A stretch of DNA of 64,000 nt, from NCBI GenBank assembly GCA_020809705.1, contig CP085829.1, forward strand, positions 2,046,001-2,110,000. Reading direction: 5' to 3'. Positions 12,167 to 22,858 of the stretch are shown here, piece after piece. The translations under genes were made by a program, and so were the position numbers. Below the pieces are notes generated by a model. The model searched no databases. It saw nothing but the letters and a program-made list of their open reading frames with translations, and was not told where the DNA came from. Every line of letters starts with the position of its first letter. Within the stretch, counting starts at the first letter, position 1. This DNA is from Calonectria ilicicola (lineage: Eukaryota > Ascomycota > Sordariomycetes > Hypocreales > Nectriaceae).

Positions 12167-13437
12167 AAATAGCTGCCTCACAGGTTTGAGGTCTGGAGTT
12201 TTGATTGTGAGAGGCTATGAGTGTTATCCAGCTTCATGTGACTGGTGACAAGCATCACCCTTGAAGCACCAATTTCAGCAGGGGATTAGAATAAGTCCTT
12301 CAAACTACGACGAGTGGACGGGTTTGAGACGATGACAACTAGATATGAAGATCCACCGATCATTCTAAGCAGAAGTACAAACGAATTTGAAATTATATAT
12401 ATTCCGTCCCTTATGTCAGCAGTCGGCAATGTGAAGACTACTCATTGGAGTCAAGAATGAGCATCATTTTAAGCATTCGTTTTCACTGAAGGGAACTTTC
12501 TAAGGTATCTTGATTTCATTGGGTGTTGTGGACTGAGCTTCGCGCTATTGTGCTGCCGTGAGACATGAAAGTTTGGGTTCCTTCATATGAGTCGGGAACC
12601 CAAACCACGCTGCAGATATTTGGACGGATATATCTGCGCTTCTATTTAGACCCATGTCTAGCTTAGCCATTCGCTCTTGAGATACGACTCTCGGACATTA
12701 ATTTTCTGAGGAGACTCAGCACGCTTCGACGAATAACTGATGGCGCAGGCAATGCGTTTGTATGGAGTGCGATGTTCCAGCTCAGGTAACCACTTACTTC
12801 CATAATGCGACATGACGCGATCATAGGTATCCGTAGTAATTTCTTTGTCCTCTTTCTTTAGTTGGCGGCGCTGCCCTGCGTAGAATACTCCAATTATACA
12901 GAATCACAGCATACATTAATACCCGGTTAACCATAGCTTCAAATAATAGCCTTAGCAGCTGGCTATCCTCCTACTTCATGCTTTGGTGCATTTATTGTTG
13001 TTCTCGACCAATATTTCACATACCTAAGTCAGAATCTGATACTTCAACCTTGTTTCTGGACTCAAGCTCATTTAGCCTACACTTTCGTGTGGTCCAGATT
13101 CATTGTTGTGCCTGGCACATGACCTCTTTCTAGGACATATAATGCAAACTGTATCCATTTTTTACCAATAAGTGACTTTCTTATAGCCGATAGGCCTCTT
13201 TGTCCATACTGTTTTCAACAGCCCTGACGCCCAATTCATGGTATGCATGGTTGTTTGACTCGCTCTGTGCCCTAAACTAGAAGTTTCCCACATCGATATT
13301 ATTTCAAAATAAACGGTCGTTTTCTACCTTTTGGAAAATTCATTATTTTACCCCTCCCACTGCAATTTTCACCCAAGGGCTGTAATCTCGACAAATCTCG
13401 CCTCAACCGCTGACGGCCGGCGGCCAGTTGTTAGGAG
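12167..13437. other. Intergenic, AT-richer, with one unexplained frame
   Basis: About 1.3 kb downstream of ARPC4 and upstream of the leader of the RRM-protein gene. Apart from the minus-strand open frame at 12658-12903 described separately, I see no gene, RNA or repeat. Base composition is clearly more AT-rich than in the neighbouring coding regions. Confidence 0.5.
12658..12903 (-). CDS. Unexplained open frame, possible exon or gene remnant
   Basis: On minus the frame is open for 81 codons before TAG at 12660-12658 and has no ATG at its upstream end (TGA at 12906-12904). The translation looks protein-like: YAGQRRQLKKEDKEITTD, then YDRVMSHYGSKWLPELEH and RESYLKSEWLS, with a balanced charged composition unlike the surrounding AT-rich sequence. 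It could be the last exon of a small gene whose first exon lies above 12904, or a decayed fragment of a gene or transposable element. I could not find a convincing upstream exon and do not recognise the family. Confidence 0.3.
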   Translation of the reverse strand, partial: FCIIGVFYAGQRRQLKKEDKEITTDTYDRVMSHYGSKWLPELEHRTPYKRIACAISYSSKRAESPQKINVRESYLKSEWLS

Positions 13438-13961
13438 TTGCACGCACACAAGTGTTTGCACGTTCCAACGAACAGCCCTTTCCCACAACGCGTTTGGCTG
13501 TTTTTTTGTTCTTGTTTTTGTTATTCACCACCACGGAATCACCTCACTGCTCTTTTGAGAGCTGAATCTGCGCGACCACGCCTCCCCGCTCGCCGGAGAG
13601 TCTTGATTCATTCTGGATCGTGCCTTTGGCAGATTTCTGAGAATATATTTGGCGTTGGCCTGATTTGTCTCACATACCAGCCCTGCGACCTAGTTTCTAT
13701 TGTTGTTCGCCATCCCCCTCACCAGCTCATTGTGCTCCATTTCTTCTTTCGTGCCCATTCTGTCCACAAGGCATCGTTTACCAACGACGAATCATTTCAA
13801 GGGAGTTTAACATCGTGGTATTTATTGAACCGTCTTGCTTTTTTCTTGGTCATTGCCGTCATTTCTCCGAATTTCGCGGACTTGGCTGGAGCAAGCATCA
13901 CAAACATCATCTTATGGCAACAGAACACCATCTTCTTTGTTAGATTTGATCCACTCATAAA

Positions 13962-14081
13962 GTAAGTATTCGTCATCTCAAACCTCTGACAAAACCTTTG
14001 GCGCACGCCATTTTTCGACCAAATCATCACTGGACGGACTTTTGCCATGGAATCGTTTTTATCATTTGTTACGATATCCAG
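13962..14081 (+). other. Possible 5'-UTR intron of the RRM-protein gene
   Basis: A strong GTAAGT donor at 13962 and an ATATCCAG acceptor ending at 14081 define a plausible 120-nt leader intron 68 nt before the ATG at 14150. The exonic sequence upstream (about 13440-13961) is T- and C-rich with an open frame that I read as transcribed leader rather than coding. Supported only by splice consensus. Confidence 0.4.
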
Positions 14082-14149
14082 CTGAATGCGAAACGCTTAC
14101 GCTGGAAGACCGAGACAAAAGCTGATTTATATTGAAAGGAACTATCGAG

Positions 14150-17040
14150 ATGCCGTCCAACGGTGGCCAAATTTGGTCATCCACAAGAAGACCGGGCCCG
14201 TTTACGGGAAACGAGATGGCCTTTACTCCTCTCGCCAACCAAGCCAATGCAAACAACATGGCGTACAACTCCATATCAAATGGTTCGTATAGACCCCAGT
14301 TCGATTCCAATGGTGTTGTTCCAGGGACAAACAATGTCTTTGTACCTGGAGCGCCTGGGAATGGAAACATGGCTCCGGGTCAGACTATCCAGACTGCCCT
14401 GAATCCTGCATCTGCATCTTGGGTCTCATCAGCCCAGCAGGCTTTGGCAAATGTCCTCCAGGTAAGGCTTCTTTTCCCTGTTTAGAATGACTGTTCGGAT
14501 ATTTCTAACTCTGGGTTAGGCTAGTCAAGCAAATAATGGCCCCAGCACCGGAGCGGTCGTTCCTCCTCAAAGCAACCTCGACTACAGTAGGGAGAATTAC
14601 ACAATTGCACCTCCAAACAGCCCTGCTTCCAGCGCCGTTAACACCACGGCCACGGCCCCTTAGGTAGGAGGCCAGGTCAATGATATCCCTTTTAACAGCG
14701 GAGCACCTGTCAACACAGGCGCTGGATATGGCTATGGAACACATGGCCCTGGCAATGGGATTATCCATTCTCCATCAGGCGCGCCCATCTATCAGCAAAC
14801 CAGTGCTACCCCCGCCCAGGGAAATGTTAACCATGCCGCACAAGCGCTTGGTATCGTGGGGGGAACTAGCTATTCTCCCAGTTGTGCCTCTACTTCTAGT
14901 ATACCCGCCCCTGCCCACTCACATGGCGGCATAGGCCCAACCTCTGGGCCTATCCACTCTGTTCATCAAGCAGCAGTTTCTGCTTACGAAACTATTGGTC
15001 AAGTTCACAGCACTAATGGGACTGCTCATGTACATGCTGGACCTACATCCAACGCTGGGTGCCAAACCAACGACAACCAAGGCAATGGCATCTATGGTGC
15101 CCAGAATGCTCCTCCAGCTGGGGCCCCGACTGGTCCGCGTTTCTTGTTACCTCAAGCTATGCCAGTTCAGCCTCCCTCGGCGCCAATCTCTGCTACCCAA
15201 ACCGGAATCAACCAACAAGCTCCCTCAGCTCCGCCTCAAGCCATGATCCCAGCAAGTCGCCCTCTTCATTCATTGCCACAAAGCCACTCCTTGCAAAATA
15301 TCCCCCAAGCGCAGTCCCCACCGGCAATTCCACAGAGTCAGTCTGTTCAAGGTCTACAAAACTTCATGAGCCCGGGTCCTACTCCTCAGCACCTTAGCGG
15401 AAATATTTCCACTAGCCCAGAGACCACAGGGAGACTCACTGAGCCGCGCAATTATGCTCCTCGTACTTCTGGGTTGCCTGTTAGCAACGTGCCACCTCCC
15501 AAATTTGGGCTTGAGACAGGCAGTAATTCGGCTTCTCAGGTTGCCTCTCAGTCGGGGGACCCCTTTATTTCTCCGTTCACAAACCAGGCACTTGTTCCCT
15601 ACCAGGAAGCAAATGATATGCATTCTGGTGCCCCAGTGGGTGGTTTTATACCTCCTGCTGGTCCTCGGAGCATGACGGTTACAAAGTCTGAAAAGCTATT
15701 GCAGCTTACCCAAACTTCTACTGGCTTACCCTCAGTTGAAGCTGCCATGGACCCAGCTAACTTTCCTTTCGTCGATGGGCCGCGCCAAGGACTGCCGCAA
15801 AACTATGGAGTTGTCAAATTGAAGAATGTTTGTTTTCCAAAGCTACTCAAACGTCAAAAAAGAAATATGTTCTAATATGGTACAGATTCCCTTCGCCACC
15901 AAACGTTCTGAAGTGATTGCCTTCTTAGGCCGAAACAGCAAAATCCTCAATGACTCAGAGGAGCCAGTTCATATCATCATGGAGCGCGCCACTAGCAAGA
16001 CCATGGATGCCTATGTCGAATTCAGCACCCTCTCCGACGCCATGAAGGCTGCCGAGAGACACCACAACAACACCCTGAACGGTCGCATCAGCCGTCTTGG
16101 CGACCGACCTGTCGAGGTTGAGCTTTCCAGCCAGGCGAGCCTCATGAAAGACTTGTTTCCCATTGCGCGGGGTATTCTTTGGGATGGACCAACCCCTCAG
16201 TTCAAGCCCCATAACCCAAGGGAGCCTTGGGAGAATTTCAAGGGCTTCATTTCATGCGAAGAAATGACGATGCTTGTCAAACATGTCGAAGTCCCCCATC
16301 GGGTTCGTGCTACTAGCAAGGTTGTTATACACTCACTGACCTTTTGGTAGTCTCCTTTCTCTAAAGAATGCCCTCAACGACCTTACGAATGCCTCATCAG
16401 CACTCTTCGTAAATTCCCCTGGCACATGACGGAGCATATCACCATAATTCAGCGCCAAGCTGTCTATAAGGCCACTCGAGAGCTCGTTTCTCTTCTCATG
16501 CAAGCAATGAAGAGGGGTGATGATGTGATTAACCTTAGCCCACAGCTCTTTAGACGTGTTATTGCTGCTAGTCTCGGTTGCAATGGTTTCACTACCATGA
16601 TGAAGGATGATATTGCTGCTCTATCCAATACGTCCGATGCTGTTGCTCAGGGTTTTGGGCAGCCTCTTTACGCTGACGCATGGACTCACCAGTATGCCCT
16701 TGCCCCCAAAGCAGGTATTCCACTTGATGTCATCGAAGTAAGTATACATACTACATCTCTATAAATTTGCCCGGAATATACTAATGGGTGTCGATGATAG
16801 TGGTACATCGGTCTCATCCGTGAGCAGACGCACCGAGACATGCTCGCGCGTCCGTTGACAGAACGGACGCTTTTCCAGGAAAAAGCCAGAGACACCAACA
16901 TGCACTGGGGTTACTTTTGGGCCGAGGTTGGCTACATCCAGGGTCCACGATTCGACCACATGTCTTTGGCTCAATGCGCTCACATCGAACTTTCGGCCAT
17001 CGAGCGCATTCTATCTCGAGCACTCTCGCGCAATCAGTAA
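14150..17040 (+). pseudogene. RRM-type RNA-binding protein, interrupted by in-frame TAG
   Basis: Large protein with a Pro/Gln/Ser/Asn-rich disordered N-terminal half and a folded C-terminal half. Exons: 14150-14461, 14520-15827, 15886-16302, 16351-16737 and 16801-17040, or 888 codons including the stops. Residues from IPFATKRSEVIAFLGRN on resemble an RNA recognition motif (VHIIMERATSKTMDAYVEF is an RNP1-like strand, then PVEVELSSQ), followed by a conserved fungal helical region (SPFSKECPQRPYECLIST, LSPQLFRRVIAASLGCN). TAG at 14661-14663 interrupts the frame in exon 2, while both sides remain open and similar in composition. It may be a nonsense mutation, an unrecognised intron, or readthrough; no clean intron of the right phase is visible. 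An in-frame ATG near 15158 could still yield a protein keeping the RRM. Such genes are sometimes labelled MUC1-like. Confidence 0.72.
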
Positions 17041-19002
17041 TGGATAAATCAGTTGGTTGGTATTGACTTCTGTGAGTGAGCTCATGTACAATGGGCGATT
17101 ACATAATTCAGTCAACATTGGAGGAGCTTTGATCTGTTTTCTTCCGGGCCCCTGGGGTTGTTTCTCTAGGTGACAGGTGTCTTTGGTATTTAAGGTTTGC
17201 GAGTACTTTTTGGGACGGGCATTCGTCACGCAGTCGAAGATCGTGGGCAGCTTTACTACGATGTCTTGTTTTGTTTTTGGGTCGCTTTCGATGCCAAATA
17301 GACAGATTCAGGGAAGCATGGGAAATGGGACACGCCCTGGAGATTAAGTGGTGAAGACGACATTGGAACAGAGAACATGCACAAGGTGCGCGAGTCAGGG
17401 AAATGAGTTGTCGAGAAAGGTGGACGTGGATAATTGCTCTCTGGGACTGTGGAGGTTTCACGCATGAATGAGAGGAGAGAGAGGTACGCGAAATGGACAG
17501 ATTTGCATCTGATTCAGGATTCACACAAACTGGCAACATTAGGGAAAATGCTAAAATAAATTTACGATATTTGAGACAATAGCTCTGGCCATCAAACATG
17601 GGGCAGCCGTGGCAAGCTTTTTGTCGGGTTGATCGTGCGCTCTAGTGTGTGACTGCGCCGCTGGTGAAATGATGCCGATCTAAATGGGGACGTGTCGCTC
17701 CTATTCTGGGAGCTATGGAACGCGGTCTCACGTGACGACACACAGGCATTGTTTTAAAAGAAATTACCCAGATAGCAATTTTTTATTGTGCTGGGTCCCG
17801 GCAGAGATTGGAATGTTGCATTCCCGTATTAGAGGGGAATGCTAGCAGTAGTAGTGGCAATCTGTAATGTTCTCGATGCCCGGCTTGTCGTGGATGGATG
17901 GCTGTGGCATATTGTTATTAAATTTACGGAGTACTACACGACAGCGTATTGCAGGACGAGCCGACGGCCTTCTAGGTGCCGTGCCGGCTGGCCGCTGCCC
18001 TACCTGTCGCGGGGTAACGATCCCAATGCCATGGTCAGGATCGAGACGGACGCAAAGCTAAAAGCCACTGACCACCACGGCGATCTCTCGGGCCAGCTAC
18101 TGGAAAAACGAGGCGGCGGCGGTGTTGTCGGGTTTACCCGTCCAGACTCTCTGGAAGATGATGATTCGGATTCATGCCGCCGCATTGATGAGATGAACAG
18201 CGCGCCCCTTGGGGCCACAGGGCTAATTATAAATTATAGGGCATGCAGGACAGCGCAGCGCTGTGGGTTTGCTTGGCTGATGGCTGATGGCTGATGGCTG
18301 TCGCAGCTCTCTCTCCCCCAGGGCCTGTGGAGAGTGCTGCTGCAGTGGGTGCTGGGAGTGGGTGCGACTAGCAGGGGTCGCCGGCAGCCCAGTGTGTCGG
18401 GGGCCCGGTAGACCCCTGAGAAGCACTCAACAGCGCACTGATGCGCGATCCAACTCTAGCGGATGAAGGCGCCGGGAAGAGCTCAGGCCCTCGGTCGTCT
18501 AGTGGCCTCGCCCGCCTATCACAGCGTCGCCTAGCTAGCGTTGCCAAGCTTTCGTATCCACCCGTTGCCGTTGGCGGATGCAAAACAATAAAGATTTCGG
18601 CCCCCCCTTGCCAACGACGTCCAAGCAGGGCCCTAAAGCGCTTTCTCATCTCCTGTCTCGCTCCATCGTACAAACATGCAACAGCCATCATCCCAGAAGC
18701 TTTGAGCTGGTTTTACTTTTTTCTTACTTGTTCCTCTCCTCTTGTGTCAAGCGTCACCACGTTGTGTGTGAAAAAACAAAGCCCCAAGAGTTGAAATACC
18801 TGGCCAACATCCTCCATTTGTTTACAACATATCTCCGTCTTTTTGTCATCCCCTCCCTCCCCCCCCCTTTCTCTACTTACCCAGGAGTGAGAGAAGGACC
18901 AGAAAAAAAAAAGAGAGGATCCATCATCAATCCATCTTGCATCCATTCGCCATATCAGAATCTCAACACTACTCAACCACATCACAGAAAATACCCATCA
19001 AA
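17041..19002. other. Intergenic and promoter region of sfh5
   Basis: About 2 kb without a supported gene. A small tandem repeat of GGCTGAT (three full copies, 18275-18295) is present. The last 300 bp (about 18700-18900) are strongly T- and C-rich, typical of fungal promoters and leaders of highly expressed genes, and end in a CATCAAAATGG start context for the next gene. Confidence 0.6.
18275..18300. repeat. GGCTGAT tandem repeat
   Basis: Three uninterrupted copies of a 7-nt unit, then a partial fourth. It is a minor simple repeat with no evident function. Confidence 0.75.
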
Positions 19003-20360
19003 ATGGCTGCTGAACAGGACAAGACCGTGGCTGCTGTCCCTGCAGAGACCCCCGCGGCTCCTGTAGCTCCCGCTGAGAAGCCCGAGGAAAAGACTGAAGA
19101 CAAGCCTGCCGAGGACAAGCCCGTTGAGGACAAGCCCGCTGAAGATAAGCCTGCTGAGGACAAGGCCGTCGAGAAGCCTGCCGAGGCAGCTGCCGACAAG
19201 CCTGCTGAAAAGACTGAGGAGAAGCCAGATGAGAAGCCCGCTGAGACTCCTGCTGAGGCTCCTGCTGAGGCTCCCGCCGCTGCTGCTCCTGAGACTCCCC
19301 TCACTAAGCTTGGTGCGCGTCTCGCCGACATCACCTCCAAAGCTAGCTACAGTGAGATGTGGGGTGTCCAGCTGTCCGACCTCGACCACGTCCCCACCAA
19401 GGTTGTCCTGCAGAAGTTCCTTCGCGCCAACAACAACGATGTCACCACAGCTGAGAAGCAGCTTATTTCCGCCCTTGAGTGGCGCAAGAACATGCAGCCC
19501 GCATCTCTCGTGACTCGGTCTTTTGACAAGAAGAAGTTTGACAACCTCGGTTTTGTCACCATCCACAAGGCCGAGGATGGTCGCGAGACCGTCATCACCT
19601 GGAACATCTACGGTGCTGTCAAGGACAAGAAGGCTACCTTTGGAAATGTTGAGGAGTAAGTTCTCTTCACCGAAATTTTACTTCGTGCACATGTGACGCT
19701 AACGCAGTTTCTTGCAGATTCATCAAGTGGCGTGCTGCCATCATGGAGCTTAGTGTTCAGAAGCTCAACCTCGCTGCTGTTACGGAGCCTATTCCTGAGG
19801 GTGGCGAGGATCCTTACCAGATGATCCAGGTCCATGACTACCAGAACGTCAGTTTCTTCCGCATGGACCCCGCTGTCAAGGCTGCCAGCAAGGAGACTAT
19901 TACCGTCTTCTCCATGGCCTACCCCGAGCTGCTCTCCCACAAGTACTTTGTCAACGTACCTGCCATCATGGGCTGGATGTTTGGTGCCATGAAGCTGTTC
20001 CTTGCCCCTGCTACCCTCCGCAAGTTCCACCCCATGTCCTCGGGCACCTCGCTGGTCAACGAGCTTAAGAGCATTGCCTCCTCGCTCCCTAAGGAGTATG
20101 GCGGCCAGGGCCCAAGCGTCAAGGAAGGCCTTTCAATCGCTTTGGCTGAACCCGAGGAGCCCAAGTCTGCTGAGAAGTCTTCTGAGGAGTCCAAGCCTGA
20201 GGCTGCACTTGCCGACCGTACGAAGGCCGCTGAGGAGACCAAGCCTGCCGAAGAGACCAAGCCTGCTGAAGAAGTCAAACCCACTGAGGAGGCCAAGCCC
20301 GCTGAGGAGACCAAGCCTGCCGAGGAGGCTAAGCCCGCCGAAGAAACCAAGACTGCTTAA
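19003..20360 (+). CDS. sfh5: Phosphatidylinositol transfer protein Sfh5-like (CRAL-TRIO)
   Basis: Sec14-like lipid-exchange protein. In yeast, Sfh5 is a peripheral ER/cytosolic phosphatidylinositol transfer protein homologue that can bind heme. Two exons, 19003-19655 and 19718-20360 (GTAAGT donor, TTGCAG acceptor), encode 431 aa. Residues about 15-105 are a low-complexity tail of AEDKP/VEDKP-type repeats. Then comes the CRAL-TRIO N-terminal helix block (VVLQKFLRANNNDVTTAEKQ) and the lipid-binding domain from about residue 185 (VITWNIYGAVKDKKATFGN) to YFVNVPAIMGWMFGAMK and FHPMSSGTSLVNELKS. The C-terminus, from about 385, is again a repeat tail (EETKPAEE units). Codon use is strongly C-ending in the core, suggesting high expression. 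Upstream sequence is CT-rich. Confidence 0.9.
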
Positions 20361-22858
20361 GCGTAGGGCTGAAGCAGACCCGGGGGTTGAAAAAAAGAAT
20401 TCGGATGTAGATGGGACGGAAGGTTTGATGTCCTGTCCCCTTGGGACGTGTTGTGGAGATGACGACAGCTAGGCCGGCCGGGGTTGGTTCCGCTAGGTTC
20501 TCCAGTGGAACCTCGGGCCTGACCCGGGTGGTGGCTTATGGATGGGTCGTGAGCGAGTGCGTGTCTGTTTATATGCTGCAAACAACAAATACCCCCGTCG
20601 ATTTCGCGTGCGTGCCTGCAGAGAGAGGTGTGTGAATACCCGCTCTGGACGCCTAATTAGACATGAAATAGATGACTGCTTTTTCTCTCTTTAAGTCCTT
20701 TCGTCCCATTGCGTGTGAAAATGAATAAATGAACACCTTGAGATCCAAATGATGCCCAAGGAGTGAAATACGTTGTGACAGTAAATCAACATGCGATGGC
20801 CACAGAAACGACTGTCCGTCTAGCGCCGGAAATCATGCCGCTGTCCAGTCAAGATGGCGTATCCCATAACCCCACGGATCGGCGTTTACCTGGTCAGTAT
20901 AGGCGAGGAGGCGAGACGCCGATATCCCAAAATATCCGAGTTGGTGTTTCTCGACGTTTATACTAGGCCAGAATCGTCGAGTTCCCCCTATTGCGATGGA
21001 CGATACCTTTCTTGGGAAGTTGCTGAGGTGAGATGGTCAATCAAATGCGGACCAAGCCATGGGGGGTGATATCGCCTCTCAGTACCACGTCGTTTGGTTC
21101 AGCTGAAGACGAGATACAACCTGGCGCCTCAGGTCGGCGTGAATGATTCCCCTCTTGTGGGGTCTCAAGTCTCTGTCCAGTGTAGAGCGGGTGTCGGAAT
21201 GGCTTCATGCACAAGTTGTCGCCCCTGAACTGGCGAGTTTAGGTGGAGCAGTTGATCACGGCCAAGTTTTATATACTCGGATATTTTTGTGCGTGCTTTA
21301 TTTTTATTGCTTGATTCACAGGATAGTTTGTGGTCACTCCAGCTTGTTTAAAGTGTTTGCTGCCCAAGGTTGACCGAGTTCAACAGAATGGGGGCCGCTC
21401 GCTCGGCTGAGCAAATGGGACGGGCGCGATCGGAGCTGAAGGCAGGATGATAGTCGGTTGTGGTTCCGAGCAGTGACGTGGAGGTGGAAGAGACACAGTA
21501 ACTGGGTGATTCACAAACTGTACAGATGAAAATAACAGTGTGAATGCTCTGGTTGGGTAGGGTTTCCCGATGTGCTTTTTACACGGGAGTTGAATGAGGG
21601 GGTGGTGAGGCCTTTGAGTGTTGGGATACCTAGTCTCAAGAGTATCACAACAGGAAGGCAGTTTTATGCGTCAACCTGGTTTTACGGATTTATGCTATAG
21701 AAAAAATAAAAGAGGGCAAATGGAGTGACCGTCACAGTGCCATAGGGAGGCGTTGACTGGCGATTGCGAAGACCAAAGTGGTGTGAGAGACGAGTTCTGT
21801 TTTACCAGTGTCGGGTTCCCGTTCTCGTACATTGTTAACCCGTTCCAAGGACCCAGCCATTCCATTTTCTACAAAACAACCCCGGCCCGTCAACACACCT
21901 GGGGCGGCACCTTTTCCCTTCTACACCTCACGCTACCTCACGCTCAGCATAGACCGCCTCCCTCCCGTGCCTTGGAAGGATTTTCGACTGTGCGAGCGGG
22001 AAGTGTGCGTTGCGGACGAGCCCTTAATTCCCTCTTGCTGCTGCACTAACACTCGGACTCGGGTCATCGCAGTCTTTTTCGTCCTTTCTTTGTTTCGTCT
22101 TCTTTTTTCATCAACCATCCCTCGCTTTATCACGGGGGCAAACGCGCACCCTTTGTTCTTCCCGCGCTAGGTGGATATTCAGCTTGGCAACACCAACAGA
22201 TCAAGCACAACATAATCACGATAGAACGAGGCCTGCGTCGTGCAAGCAGAAAGCCAAAAAAATAAATAAGAGGCATTCTTGTTTCTTATTCAGCAAGAGA
22301 CCCAGAATCCTGCATCTATTTATTCTCTCTCTCTCTCTCTTTTTTTTAAACCTCTCACATACAAACACCATTCTCCCCCCTCCGCGTTATCATCTCTCTC
22401 TCTCTCTATTAATTCCTTGGCCCCCCTTTTTTTCTTACCCCCCCAACGCCATCCCGCGTTGTGTTGTTTATTGCCTATTAATTGCCGTGTGCCCCAGCGC
22501 GAAGGGGGGCAAAAAGCACAGGACACACGACACTCAGTGGAGGGACGAGACTAAGTTTTGCCGCTTTCTGACCCCCGGCTTCTTTGTGGTCTGGGCCTAG
22601 GCTTGTCTGTGTCTGTGTCTGAGTCTGACTGGGCGCGCCGCGTTTGCGTTTGCAACCAGAACCTGGCACTAAAATTCGGCGTCCACGTCTACGCCCGCGC
22701 TACCAAACCAACCCACCCTCGCTCACTCTCTCTAATTAATCTACTCAACTCCATCACGTCTTGACTCTGGGTCTTTTGCACACTTTTGGCGCTTCTCTGT
22801 ATGACCTCGGTCTGATATTCGCGTCTACTTGTCCTTAAATCACCTCCCATCCGTCGTC
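20361..22858. other. Intergenic; promoter and leader of ASH1-type gene
   Basis: About 2.5 kb. The left part is the 3' flank of sfh5. The right part (about 21880-22480) is very rich in C and T, with CT-dinucleotide runs near 22325-22342 and 22393-22407, probably the long 5' leader and promoter of the histone methyltransferase gene. Open frames here are low-complexity and not supported as genes. Confidence 0.6.

Noticed and set aside
13438..13965. 175-codon Phe/Ser-rich frame upstream of the RRM gene
   Set aside because: It starts and ends without protein character and stops at a strong GTAAGT donor; better read as transcribed leader.
18982..19566. Long minus-strand frames opposite the sfh5 gene
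   Set aside because: They are mirror images of the low-complexity Pro-Ala-Glu-Lys repeats and of strongly biased codons in the real gene.
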